DNA of 64,000 nucleotides from Allodiplogaster sudhausi. Lineage: Eukaryota; Nematoda; Chromadorea; Rhabditida; Diplogasteridae. How positions within the stretch are numbered: position 1 is the stretch's first letter; the number at the start of each line of letters is the position of its first letter. Shown piece after piece: positions 1-10,768 of the stretch. The notes beneath the pieces are model-generated. The model was not told the DNA's origin, made no database searches, and saw only the letters and a program-made list of their open reading frames with translations. A program made the position numbers and the translations under genes. The DNA is taken from the NCBI GenBank assembly GCA_945643635.1, contig CALZFC010000017.1:219001-283000 (forward strand), written 5' to 3'.

Positions 1-289
1 CAGCACACTTCTTGCTTACTTCGAATTCTCAAGGCAGCTGTAGTGAAGCGGACTTTCAAGCGAAACAAGCAACGGGCTGATGGCAATTATTTCTAATTGA
101 AAGAAAGTAAAACCAAACGAGCATACATTTTACGTTTGAGACAAGAAATTGTTAGCCGTTAGTTTTTCGAGAAGGATGAGATCTGTTTTCTTCGAGATTA
201 AGTTTTTGGCTACTTCAAGCCTACCGCTTAAAGTATGTAGCATGCAAAATGCAAGTACTATGTTTTTAAATTATATATTCCTGAATATT

Positions 290-490
290 GTTGTCGCGTC
301 TCGCCAAACTTGCCCTTTATTCAGGCAAAAGAGCGCGAATTTAGACAGTGGTTTTAAGTTTAGCTGCTTTGCCCAGACTAATTCTGCTGGTCGACGACGC
401 GATCACCCTCGTTGAGAACGTTGCTTCTTATGCTTCGTGGCCAGCAGGCGGAGTCTGCTGATCGGCGGCTACCGGAATGGACCATTGAGA
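290..490 (+). pseudogene. Degenerate duplicate of the first receptor exon
   Basis: This stretch is a diverged copy of 1170-1345, the first recognisable exon of the receptor downstream, with the same lead-in (a TTCAGGCAAAAG-like segment) and the same transmembrane coding sequence. Against that copy it lacks one base in the stretch coding for ENVCFFW, so the frame breaks after ENV and soon reaches a stop. I read it as a broken tandem exon copy and see no product for it. The rest of 1-1200 shows no other supportable gene. Confidence 0.55.
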
Positions 491-1225
491 CATCAAAACA
501 CTTTTGCATACTACCAGTGCAAAATATTAGGATTCTGTGAATGAGAAACCCTCTTTCTGGTATGTATCATTCTTTGGTTTTTTTAAACTATTGCTTAGCA
601 AGGAAAATGATTCATGAGTTGATGATGTTTTATTACTCGAAAAGATCGTAAAACGCATGAAGCAGAAGAAGCTAACCATAAAGAAACACAAGCTTAATCA
701 TCGCAAATGTTCACAAATTACCCGGTTGGAAAGAGCGGTCGCTTGCTCCCTTCTCTATATCACATCGCCAGATGTCTAATTGTAAGAAGATGATAAACTA
801 TGTATGAATAAACATTGTTTTTCTTTGCTCCGGTAGAGAACCCGCCCAGTCAACTTTGGTACCACAAGCAATGCTTTACTCATGTCAAGCGTATCAAAGT
901 AGAATTCAAAGCCTTCGTACATATGTATGTAGGCATGCTAACCCTGTCATTTAAAGTAGTGCAAGACTCAATTTTGAATCCCGCTTTACAACGATTATGA
1001 GTTAGTTGCTTTTGAAATTGGACATATCCGAGCAACAACGGATCTGCATTTGCAAATGTCAAGTGTACTTCTACCATCCAGTCAAGTGATTCTTGCTCTT
1101 GAATTGGAAGTCTTGCTCTTTACAATATAACATTGCCTTATAGTATTTAGATCCGATTTGTTTCAAACTTTGTTTATTCAGGCAAAAGGGCGCGAATTCA
1201 AACATTGGTTTAAGGTTATCCAGCT

Positions 1226-2977
1226 ATGCCCAGGCTAGCCATGCTGGTCGTCGACGCGGTCGCCCTCGTGGAGAACGTGTGTTTCTTCTGGCTCGTGGCC
1301 AGCAGGCGGAGTCTGCTGATCGGCGGCTACCGAAATGTGCTGCTCATTGAAATTGTCGCCGACTGTCTCGGCGTAATAACGATGCTCTCTTACTCACCGG
1401 TAAGCGAATGATGATGAATTTCTAAAGACAAAAGACAAGAATTCATGAATTTTGCCTGATTGTGAGACACAAGCGCGAGAGAGCATATGATTTAGCGAGA
1501 CGGCGACCACTTTAAAGGATCACTCTGGCGAATGTTTTCGCGCCCGTTAAATAATTGGTGTTTGAAAAAACCAACCATTCTAAAATTCTTACAGTATTCG
1601 GGAGGGTGGATTTTTTGGAAAGCTGTGATTGTGTTGGATGTGTTCGAAATGGCAGCAGAGCGCTTCCATTCGTTTTTATGTCTCTCCCTCTCTCCTTCTC
1701 TTCCACACTCTTTCTCTCAGAGTGAACAATCGATGACTTTCACATCATCCCGTGCCCCCTTTATCTGCCACGCTTGGCATGGGGGGTGGGGAGGGTGGCA
1801 TAGCCATGATCATGAGCTCAAAGAACGATCGCGGGCGGAAAATGCACCGTAATCCCAATCAAGCACTGTAAATATTTAACAAACTAAACATTGTTTTGAA
1901 ACAGGACCACTTCTAATGGATGTTTCTGGCCGATCTTCATCTCGAATAAGAACATTAAACTAGAACATGTATATTCGCCGGAGAGGTCCTTTAAAGACGA
2001 ATACATAGATTACGGCTGAGGCATACTGTTGATTAATGCGCTTTCACAACAATGTGAGCTCATGAATAAAATTAGGAATAATATAACACTTCCTCATCAT
2101 TTTGGACAAGCTCAACGGAACTACCGTCGACTGTCGTGCTCGTCTCAACGACGTCGCTTCTCCTGCCGGCCGGATCGGCATTGTCGGAAGTTGTCCTCTA
2201 CGGTATCATCTGCTCACTCTTCGTCAGCTTGGAGATGCTCGCTCTTGGCTTTTTCTATCGTCTGCTTCACATTAACGGGTGTGCTGCTGTTGTGGCTTGC
2301 AGCTCGCGTAATTCCATTAAAGGAAGACGATTACCGAATTCTCTGATGTTTAAAATTGAACTTTAATGAAGGACTATAACCGAAAATGATGTGAGATTCC
2401 CAAATTACTGGGTAAGCAGAGGGTTTGTGCGACCTGCGAAAAAATTGTTGTATAGCAAAATAAACAAGTGCATAAATTATCTTCAGGTCGACGTTGGCGA
2501 CCGTGCACGGAAGGCGGCTCACGGTCGGCTTGGGGCTCGCCTGCGTCGCACTCCTCGCCAGCTTCTGCTTCTTTAACCGCTGCGCTCGCCTCGACGACAT
2601 CTACAACATCACCGAACTTCTCGGCGTACCGCCCACGGCGCACTTCATTTCGTTTACCACAGATGTACCTTACAATTACTTACATCGTATGTGCACATGT
2701 AAAGTTCAGGAATGTCTTACTAGTAGGGGTAGCAAGACATTCCTGAACTTTCGGAAAGTTCTAAAATGTCCGATCAAGTGGCGCGCTCCACGATAAACGC
2801 ATGTCGATTTGAAATATGTCTTTTACTTCTCTACTATGTTTGTTGTTGCTATTGTTGTTGTTGGCACTATTTCAGGAGCAACCGTAACTAGTAATACATA
2901 CATTGTATTTAAGACGCGAACCTACCGTAACCTCGCGTGCTGTCTGGTGATCGAGACATCGTTGATGCTTATCATGT
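1226..2977 (+). CDS. Partial serpentine chemoreceptor, Str/Srd-like (3' end not resolved)
   Basis: Four exons fit a seven-transmembrane nematode chemoreceptor: 1226-1399, about 2111-2278, 2487-2686 and 2876-2977. The first carries a membrane segment and a GGYRN turn. The second has a third-membrane-segment pattern ending in LALGFFYRLLHIN, like the FxYR motif of Str receptors. The third encodes the next membrane segment and an extracellular loop with an NIT glycosylation site. Phases agree at the 2278/2487 and 2686/2876 joins. The join between 1399 and 2111 does not match in phase, so an exon may be missing there. I cannot find the seventh membrane segment: joining 2977 to the next acceptor near 3133 makes a stop codon. 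It may be a pseudogene or have unusual exons. The family is known for chemosensation in sensory neurons; class assignment is tentative. Confidence 0.5.
2701..2751. repeat. Short hairpin with flanking dispersed repeat
   Basis: AAGTTCAGGAATGTCTT is followed about 15 bases later by its reverse complement, forming a tight hairpin in the last receptor intron. The sequence just after it (AAAGTTCTAAAATGTCC and the following 50 bases) recurs in diverged form at about 38,920-38,980, so this is part of a dispersed element. Confidence 0.6.
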
Positions 2978-3450
2978 GTAAAATTATAATTGCACGCGTT
3001 GCGGTCGCGTCGCAGCTTTAAAACTGCGAAATGAAACTTATTCAGTGCTGGCGAGATTATGTGTTTATCTTGTTGTTTCTACCTTTCCTTTTTTATTGAA
3101 CTGTTATTCATGTGATAAATTTTCACTTTAAGAGAAGACGGACGCTTGGTTGCACGTCGTCGCGAGCCGATTCTGCCAAGGGAGGCGAAGATCAACTTCG
3201 CATCCAAAGGTTTGAATTTCTTTTTCATTCGAAGAAATGTTATCTTTCAAATGGTCCTTGTTTGTTTCATTTATTCCTCTACTGTTATCATGTTGTTCTT
3301 GAAATCAATTTTTCTCGTATAACGCATAGGCCAATAGGTAAATATATTAGCCGTGAAATATATATATTCGGAATACATATGACCGTATTTTTAGCACCAG
3401 TATAAGCACATTAATGAGTGCATAAAATAAGGAATGAATAATATGGGGAC
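2978..3450. other. Non-genic stretch after the receptor
   Basis: AT-rich sequence follows the last supported receptor exon. A possible acceptor lies near 3133, followed by a short basic reading frame, but joining it to the receptor gives a stop. I see no independent gene here. Confidence 0.4.
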
Positions 3451-3488
3451 ATGATATGGAAAGAGGTAATGGAGGACAGGGGATTCAT

Positions 3489-4444
3489 CTACGTGACATC
3501 CCCTTCTTTCTCAAAGCGGGGGTCTGCCGTGTCCGAAACGATTATTGAATCGCATGTTACTGCCTCTGCCCGTGCCACGATTGAGAGTCGATCCGCCTTT
3601 GAATCGTCCTCGCGTGAGAGATGTGTTGCCGTTGTCCGGTCCGCCGAAGTTCCTCGTAAGTTCGCTGCGTGCCGGTGTGTGTCCGTTGTCGATGAATCTT
3701 GTTGACATACATAGTTGATCATCTCGCTGGCTCCGTATCGCCCCGATTTGCCAATGGCTCCGTCTGCGAGGAAGGCCGGACTGATGTCATCTCTGAGCTT
3801 ATCGTCCAGCTCCAAGACATCCAGGAGTTCTCCCTTGACATGGTAAGCCAGTGCAGTAAACACTTCCTACATTCCTGCTACTTTATCCTTCTCCATTTCC
3901 TCCTTATCGTTCTCGAGCATCACTTTGATCTGCTTCCATGAGCTCGCGGACGTCGATAATGTGGCTGACGGCTTCTTCCCACTGTTCCACCGTGACGTCC
4001 CACTCTTCTCTGCTTCTCCAAGGCAGGATGATGATGGTCAGAGGAGCGTCGATCGTCCTCACGTCCTTTAACGCGTCCATACACTCCTTTCCACTCACCG
4101 GGTTGATCACCGTCTCCTCCTTCCTTCCATTCAGCGCAACTGTGTATGACGTGGGAACCACCCACGTCAGTCTTCAAGTAGCACTTGCCCGTCTCCTGCA
4201 AACAGAATGTGTATTTCTCTGTACTCTCTTCTTGCCCTTGCTTGTCTTCTATTTTGCAGTCTTCCGCAACTTTTCTCAACTGGTGAAAGGGAATAACCAG
4301 CTCCTCTTTTGTCCTTTCTCTCTTCACTCTCGCTGAGATCTCACTTATATCAATCAATCGGAAAGGGCCACTACACTCAGATGTTAGCTTGGGTACCGTA
4401 TCCCCTCTCCCAACCGGCGGAGAAGAAATCAACATTTTCTTCAA
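3489..4444 (-). mobile_element. LTR-retrotransposon remnant (integrase C-terminus and gag-like frames)
   Basis: On the minus strand, 3920-4444 opens with a GPFRLIDISE motif followed by a basic stretch and PFHQLRKV. This resembles the small beta-barrel C-terminal domain that follows integrase in Ty3/gypsy-type pol proteins. Downstream, overlapping frames (3904-4161, 3489-3863 and 3511-3708) encode an acidic segment, an FLADGAIGKSGRYGASE segment and an RG/GG-rich tail that looks nucleic-acid binding. The frames are offset and interrupted. No protease, reverse transcriptase or LTR was recognised nearby, so it is a fragment of a dead copy. The integrase similarity is from memory of the motif. A cellular RGG-rich protein is a weaker alternative. 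Confidence 0.45.
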
Positions 4445-4449
4445 CTCTT

Positions 4450-5770
4450 CGAATGCTCCCTGCTCTTCTATGTATATAAAATATCACACAATTAGTTCAT
4501 GATTTATTGAGCTCAAACAACAGAATCAAGTCAGAGCACATATCACTATGATTCTCTTCTCACATCTGATTCTTAATGAGTCCTACCTAGAAGGAACATT
4601 TCGCCGTCAGTGTATGTGACACGAGAAAAAAGGGCCTGATATACGCAGGCAGTCGAATTACACTGCAAAATAAAGATATGTTTCTTAAAATTAAGTTGCG
4701 AAACGAATATCTGACCATGAAGTTGATTAGTGGAGTAGAAAAGAACGTGTGAAGTAAAGAGAGAGAAGGGAGATGAGAGGAGTGTAGAGAGAGAATGAGA
4801 GAGAGACAGAGAGAGAGAGAGAAAGAGGGGAGAGGATAGAGAAGAGAGATGTTAAAATGTGGGCAGAGTCTTTAAGCTCAGCAGATAAGCAAATCCACAG
4901 TGTGTAATGAATGCAAGGGAGAAAAGAAAACGCGAAACGAAATAATAAAAAAAGGGAAACATTGGTATGTAACTTGATAGCATTCTTGGATATATACTAG
5001 CTTGTAGAAAAGCGCAATTGGAAACGCCAAAATAGAAAAAATAAAACACAAAAAACAAACATGAATAAGTTGTAAAATAATCAAAGGCAATTGAATGAAG
5101 AAGCTGCGCCTATAGCTCAGCAAGTGAAGATGAAGTCAATCTAAATTGATTAAATATCTCTTTGCCGCTCACCTACAACACTTCTTCGAACTTGCTTTTA
5201 ATCCTTTGCTGATCTTCTTCATCACATAATCTCATAATTATACTGTTTATTGTGTGCGAAATGCCCCTCTCCCAACTTCTCTCTCTGTTTCTTTCTCTCT
5301 CTCCTTCCTTCACTCACAAACGGGTTTGCTTCCACAGGGTTCATTCGCAACCTGTCTTAGTTATTTAGAGGTCGCACTTAATAAATTGTGCAATTAAAAA
5401 TGTGTGATGAAGGTTAGCTAAGTGCGAAGAAGGTCTTAAGGCTAGAGTCCGTGCAGAGATGTTTATGCTTTTAAAATTCACTTCATCTTCACTTTCACTC
5501 TCGGAGCTCTACAACATATTATTCACGTAACCCCTGCGATTATTTTAAAAATTAAATTCTGTTTCCATGTTAGATTTTTGGATTCTCCTTGCCCTGCTCT
5601 TCTCTTCCCCCTCTCTCGCACTTATCTCTTGTTGTTCTTTTGTCCTCAAATTAACAGCTTCATATTTAGATATGCTTTTACTCCGTAAACTGATTTTAAG
5701 ATACATGTTTTTTATTATTACTTTATTTTGCAGAAAAAAAAGTAATAATAAAAAATATCTCCGTCCAGTG
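4450..5770. other. Non-genic stretch with purine-rich repeats
   Basis: AT-rich sequence with a GAGA-type microsatellite at about 4757-4850 and CTCT-rich patches near 5270-5310 and 5580-5620. Frames over the purine tract are low complexity. No exon with supported splice sites was found. Confidence 0.5.
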
Positions 5771-5774
5771 ACAG

Positions 5775-6018
5775 CTACGCCGCCACCACCTCTGCTGTGC
5801 TCTCGTCAGCGATGTCCCGGCAGATTTCGTTCGCGTCTGACGGATGGACAGAGGAAGTGAGCATCAGCTCCGGAGTCATACGAGGAGCTCTCGCCTCTCC
5901 AATCCTATTCAACCTCGCTATCGAGCCGACCATCGCCATGGCAGATGTGTCGGAAGAATGGCGCAACCAAGAATCGCACTGCCGATACACCTTTCTTAGA
6001 AAGGCGCTATGCATTTAG
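5775..6018 (+). mobile_element. Non-LTR reverse transcriptase fragment
   Basis: The plus-strand frame contains SSGVIRGALASPILFNLAIE. This matches the layout of the conserved reverse-transcriptase block of LINE-type elements (a G-x-x-x-G turn followed by SP-x-LFNL). Only this block and about 30 residues each side remain, and the frame stops at 6018 before any YxDD-like catalytic motif. I read it as a short dead insertion. Chance similarity is possible because only one block is present. Confidence 0.5.
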
Positions 6019-6324
6019 TCAGCTTGCACACTGTACGGTTTCATTGATAACGCTCGTCCTTTTGTTCATTGATAACATTTTGCTTCATGTTAATTACCAA
6101 TAAAACCTTAATCAATATTAGAACAAGAAAACTCTTCAAGCCTCCTTTAATGACACCGGAGAGAGGGGAGAGGAAACGGATGAAGAGCGGGGAGGGGGTG
6201 GGAGAGGGCAGACTGGGGATGAAGTAGAGAGAAGCAGGTGAGGCATCCTGAAAGAAAAGAGATGCATATTTCGTACACCCCAAACCTGCAACAATTTCTT
6301 GCAAACCAGAATACACATGCATGA

Positions 6325-6386
6325 CTAACAATTGGCCAACTCGACGTGGGCCTCGCTCGGCGGCGCAGAATACATGGAGAACTCGT
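6325..6386 (-). CDS. Alternative last exon, cassette 4, of the duplicated-exon gene
   Basis: The exon starts after a TTTTCAG acceptor and in the phase-1 frame reads DEFSMYSAPPSEAHVELANC then stop. It is a diverged relative of the repeated exon of this gene (consensus SFYE..PSE..VE.G). It lacks the phase-1 donor seen in the others and ends directly in a stop. Because the acceptor phase is identical, it can be joined in frame to any upstream exon of the gene. Use of the exon is inferred, not shown. Confidence 0.5.
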
Positions 6387-6427
6387 CTGAAAACAATTTT
6401 CAATACTTAAATATGATGTACTAAAAT

Positions 6428-6743
6428 TTAATTCTTCAAAAATAATATGTTTTTTTGTGCCAAGATACCAGCAGTGCTGCAGCCTTCGTCACCGATCTCT
6501 TCGAGGAGCTTCTTCAGCTGCGCGAGCTTAGAGTTGTTGATGCCTGCATTAATGGAGCATTATTTGTGTTTATACTCGTTATTACACATGTACGTGTAGT
6601 AATTTTTATACCACTAAAAATAAACTGTTGGTAACAAAAATATTGTCGAATCAATATTTCACACTCACCCATCTCAACGGCGATCTCGGACGGGAAGGGC
6701 TCGTAGAAGCTCGCTTGGCTCACGGCCGTGTTCAGCTCCGAGT
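6428..6743 (-). CDS. Alternative C-terminal exon pair, cassette 3
   Basis: Two exons read on the minus strand: 6669-6743 (24 full codons with SFYEPFPSEIAVEM, phase 1 at both ends) and 6428-6543 (INNSKLAQLKKLLEEIGDEG, then CSTAG and a short hydrophobic tail to the stop). The first has an AAG acceptor and a GTGAGT donor, the second a GCAG acceptor. The pair is a close paralogue of 7456-7539 plus 7294-7370. It carries its own stop, so it would act as an alternative 3' end or as part of a separate short transcript. The LAQLKKLLEEI stretch is a possible short amphipathic helix. Confidence 0.6.
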
Positions 6744-6882
6744 CTTAAAGAGAGGATATAATTGTAACATACGACAGCATCTTAATTCGGGAGAACAAGG
6801 CGAGAAAATAGCTACTTGAAAATATCAAAATAGCATTTCAAAAAATTCATCCTGAAAATTTTTTTCAGCTGCCAAGATTTTT

Positions 6883-7147
6883 TTAACCAGCAGCGCTGCA
6901 GCCGTCGTCGCCACTCTTTGCGAAGAGCTTCTTCAGCATTGCGAGTTTGGAGTTGTCTAAGCCTAAGCAATTTTAATCTTTATATGGATATAACTTATCA
7001 TATTTAATATGATTGGATATTACTGATAAAGAACTTCTCCGGAATGTATTAAAATGTTTTTGAATACTGTTGGCCACTCACCGATCTCGACTGCGACCTC
7101 GGAAGGGAAGGGCTCGTAGAAGCTCACGTCGCTCACAGCGACGATAT
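6883..7147 (-). CDS. Alternative C-terminal exon pair, cassette 2
   Basis: Exons 7082-7147 (IVAVSDVSFYEPFPSEVAVE, phase 1 at both ends) and 6883-6962 (LDNSKLAMLKKLFAKSGDDG, then CSAAG and stop). The first exon is shorter than its sisters at its 5' end by about six codons but keeps frame and splice signals (TTTGAG acceptor, GTGAGT donor). The second matches the INNSKLAQLKKL exon of the other cassettes, including the CS near the end. As in cassette 3, it has its own stop codon and can be joined in frame to the common part of the gene. Confidence 0.6.
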
Positions 7148-7293
7148 CTCAAAGAGGGAAATAATTGTGACAGCAACGCAGTTTTGGAGAAATAATGAGT
7201 TCGCTGTGCAGCTGAGATTTATAAATATTCTGGGCGAGAAAATATCTATTTGAAAAATACTTAAAGAGATGAAAATCCTCTGAAAATTCGCTT

Positions 7294-8788
7294 TCAGCTG
7301 CCATAATACTGACTGCATTCTTTCTCGGCAACGAGCTTCTTCAGCTGCGCGAGCTTAGAATTGTTAATTCCTGAAGAAATGATGCATTGTTGGTTGCTTT
7401 TTTTTTAATTTTAGTAATAAAATATTGTCTTGTCAACTCATTGCCGCCTACTCACCCATCTCAACGACGATCTCGGAAGGGAAGGGCTCGTAGAAGCTCG
7501 CATCGCTCACAGCGCTGTTCAGCTCCGAAAGGCGCGAATCTCAAAGTGGAGCATTTAATTGTGCTTTATGAAAGCTTAGAATCCATAAGCGTATAAATGT
7601 TTGATATAATATTAATATTTATCGGATGAATCGGAAATCGTGAATTAATCGAGGAGCTCCGAACCCATCTCAACGTGAGCCTCGGAAGGTGGCTTCTCAT
7701 AGAAACTGCCCTCGGTCCGAGCGGTCGAAATCGTAGAGGAAGAGCGCGATTCTGAGTATATAATATCCAATTTTCGTATTAAAATGCTCTTTATGATTAT
7801 GTTTTTCTCTGTAATTCCTATAGTAAACTTCGTTGGAATCTCTCAAATGAAACCTCCGATCTCGACACGAGTCTCGGAGGGCTTCGCCTGGTAGACACTG
7901 CCATCGGTTACCGCAGTGCTGAGCACGGACAGACAAGAGCGAGTGGGATCGGTGTAGGGATCACGCTCGACTAGACCTGCAGAAAGAGAGAGAAGGGAGG
8001 GGATGAGAGAGACAGAGAGGGAGAGAATGGGGATAGAATCAGAGAGTGAGAGAAGATATAGGGTCTGGGAAAGAGTGAGGGAAACAGTGAGAGAGTGAGA
8101 GAAGGCGATGGATAACGGGACAGCGAGAGAGTAGTAGATGGCGAGAGACGGGTGGAAATGGGAAGCAGCGACGAACCCTCGTCCAAGTCCTTTTCGGAGG
8201 GGAGCTCGACGTTCGTGGCCGAGGGAGGGATGACGTAGGTGCGAGATCCAACCGATGACGTCACGAAGCCGAAGTCGGAGCCCTCCACGACGCGGACGGG
8301 GATGTCTGGAAGTGATCTTATTTTTACATTGAATTGCCTTTTTATTTTTCTTAATTTGGATTAATATTATTTTCTCCTTCTTCTCTGACACTGGTCAGGG
8401 TACGGAAAATAATTCATTGCCAGGTGTCCATGCTCTTCCTTGCTACTCTTCACTCCTATTTCCCACACACCAAGAGGCTTAAGCTCAGTCGTATTCATGA
8501 GAAGGAGACATTCGAGTGAGTCGCGGGGAGCCTCGCCGAAGAACAGTCTCCGGCAGCATTCTGAGAAAGAAAAGGAGAGATTTGTCTTGAATTTGGAAAC
8601 CGAAACTAGAAAAGGGAGTATTAGCGAAACAAAGGGGAATGAAGAGAGGGAAAAGGAGAGGCGCGAGAGGGAAGAGAATGAGATATGAAAAAGTCAAGGG
8701 AGTGAGAGCAAGGAAACGAGGCGATTCGGACCGTCGATCTTCGCTGCCTTCATCTTGTCGAAGGAGTCATCGCGTTTGGGACGCAGCG
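7294..8788 (-). CDS. Unrecognised gene with serially duplicated phase-1 exons (common part and cassette 1)
   Basis: Seven exons on the minus strand: 8732-8788, 8471-8560, 8177-8305, 7854-7976, 7665-7751, 7456-7539 and 7294-7370 (stop). Every intron is phase 1 and every join keeps the frame, which strongly supports coding. The second exon holds ECCRRLFFGEAPRDSLECL, the third VVEGSDFGFVTSSVGSRTY. The last part of the fourth (SVYQAKPSETRVEIG), the fifth (SFYEKPPSEAHVEM) and the sixth (SFYEPFPSEIVVEM) are repeats of one motif. The last exon encodes INNSKLAQLKKLVAEKECSQ. The start is not found; a possible upstream exon lies at about 8979-9057. No signal peptide or known domain was recognised, so no function is proposed. 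Cassettes 2-4 lie just downstream. Confidence 0.65.
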
Positions 8789-8978
8789 CTGACGAAAGGG
8801 CATCCTAAATGATTTGCATAATTTTAAGCACTTTGATTTAATTTTGTTTTAAAAACATCATGGTTGTATGTTAATCTTGATATCATGCGCAGATTCTTAA
8901 CAACTTGAAAGAATGCCAAAATTTACGATGAATTCTGCTAAATGAATCCGAGTTTTTCTTTATTCTTCATTTTCATTT

Positions 8979-9057
8979 CTCGAACAATGTCAGTAGGGGA
9001 GATTTCGTTGGCCGTCACTGCATCCCAGTCCGAGCAACAGTCAGCTTCCTTCTTAGC
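8979..9057 (-). CDS. Possible upstream exon of the duplicated-exon gene
   Basis: After a CTTTAG acceptor the minus strand reads, in a phase-1 frame, AKKEADCCSDWDAVTANEIS, then PTDI. The paired cysteines resemble the CC of the exon at 8471-8560, and the acceptor phase matches the rest of the gene. A phase-1 donor that would join it to 8788 was not found, so the connection is unproven. Confidence 0.25.
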
Positions 9058-9099
9058 TAAAGAGAATGTTCATTTCTTTTCGTTAGAGAATTTTTTCTT

Positions 9100-9986
9100 C
9101 AATTTTAGTCGAAATTACATACAGCAAAATTATAATTGTAATTTGGTTTGCTGCTACGAATTTTAAGCCTATTATTGTGAGATTAAATAAATTAATGGTC
9201 AAAACGAACAGCCGCGGTGTTCAGGGTCGCTGCGGGCAGCCATGTGGAATGAGAGTGCAGTGAAAGGGAGACACGAGAGAACGGCAGAGAGCCGACCTCT
9301 CGAAGCGAATGAAAAGTGGAGGAATGAAGTGGGGAAAGTGAGAAAGACAGCAATGGCGTGAGTTACGTAACGGGTGCGATTAGCATGATTAAAGTCAATG
9401 TTTATTCTAACAAGTCCTTTAAAATCGCGTAGTTCTCGTAGTGCAAACATGTGCAAAATTACAAGTTGTGTTCGATTCTACAAATATATAAATTTCATTT
9501 TATTTTTCAGCCCTGAGGAAGCAAATCGATGTGGATCTTTCTTTTAGTGTCCTTCGGCATCGTTAAAAAGTTGTGACCATAGTTATAAAATAATAATTAA
9601 TACTTTTTATGTGCGAAATGCGCTAACCGCAATGTGAAGTTACGAAGTGCGCTACATCATGATAATGGGTTTCTGGAAGATTTTTTCTCTCAATGTCAAC
9701 ATGTTTTAAGAACCATTGAAATTATAGAAAAATCAAATGAAATTAATGATGATTTGTATTTTAAAACAAGAAGAATACCTTAAAATGATTGCCAAGGCAC
9801 TGATTTTTCTAGTCAAAAAGAAAAAAAAATCATCGAATCACATGCACTTTGGTTCCCTTAGGGCATCACGTTTTGAAGGGGATCATTATTTTTGCGCTTC
9901 GAGCTTCTCGAACTTGCAAATATGCAATTAAAGAGATAAATCTGGTCTAATAACAACTCTGAATGAATTGGCTGGTACGTTTACTG
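9100..9986. other. Non-genic stretch
   Basis: AT-rich sequence between the minus-strand duplicated-exon gene and the repeat at 9987. It could contain the missing 5' exon of that gene, but no convincing signal-peptide exon was seen. One short minus-strand frame at about 9200-9270 starts with a Met but has no supported splice sites. Confidence 0.35.
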
Positions 9987-10563
9987 ACAAGGGAAGTCTT
10001 TCGGCGGGGTCCGGCAAACTTCAATATGTAATACATCATTCGAAAACTCTCAGCGAGCTGGTAACGTTTTTGATGTTTTTAGCTGCCGAAGAGAGCTCTT
10101 GAATTTGCCCAACTTTCCTTTGTACCAAAAATTAGCATTTTCACTATATATGCTATCTTTATGGACTTTAAAATTGATTTATATGTGACAGTAGGTCATG
10201 AAAACCCAAATGACTTAAGTTCTGATCATTTTTGGACCAAAAATTTTTTTAGGCCATTTTTCACCAAAGGAGTCCGTCCCCCTTTGGAGAAAAATGACCT
10301 ATTTTGTGTAGAGCCAATGCAACTTTTTTTTAGCCGATTTTCGAGGTTTAGGTTACTATTCAGCATTTGCAAGTCGTTTTTAACCTGACAAATAATAGTT
10401 GGCATATTATATTTCGCATTTTAATTTTAATTTTCTCAAAAAGTTCATCTATCTCCAAAAAAGTGCCTGTTGCTTCCTTTTTCAGCTGCTAATACATTAT
10501 TTCTATCTGCATCTTATTTATATACAAGAGGTTTGCCGGACCCCGCCGAAAGACTTCCCTTGT
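9987..10563. mobile_element. 577-bp element with 30-bp terminal inverted repeats
   Basis: The ends are perfect or nearly perfect inverted repeats: ACAAGGGAAGTCTTTCGGCG at the left and its reverse complement at the right, extending about 30 bases in all through GGGGTCCGGCAAAC. The interior is AT-rich and has no transposase frame, so it is a non-autonomous MITE-like DNA element. It lies just upstream of the three-finger-like gene. The target-site duplication could not be fixed by eye. Confidence 0.75.
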
Positions 10564-10768
10564 GAGTACAAAGAAAAAAAAAGTAGAATAACGTACCATG
10601 CACTCATCGTAGCCATTTCAAGAAAGTTTAAAGTTGAGACACCGTTGGCTGACTTTTCATGACGAAGCTGTATTCGTATGTTTCAAAGTCGTTCATCCGA
10701 ATGCGCGTTTACTGCAGTAATTATAATGCAAAATAATGATCCAATTAATGTAGAATGCAGAATTACAG

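Noticed and set aside
3451..3705. Plus-strand frame of 84 codons
   Set aside because: Antisense to the retroelement gag-like frames; no independent support.
7843..8391. Long minus-strand frame of 182 codons
   Set aside because: It crosses a GA microsatellite and two introns of the duplicated-exon gene; the phase-1 exon model explains the coding parts.
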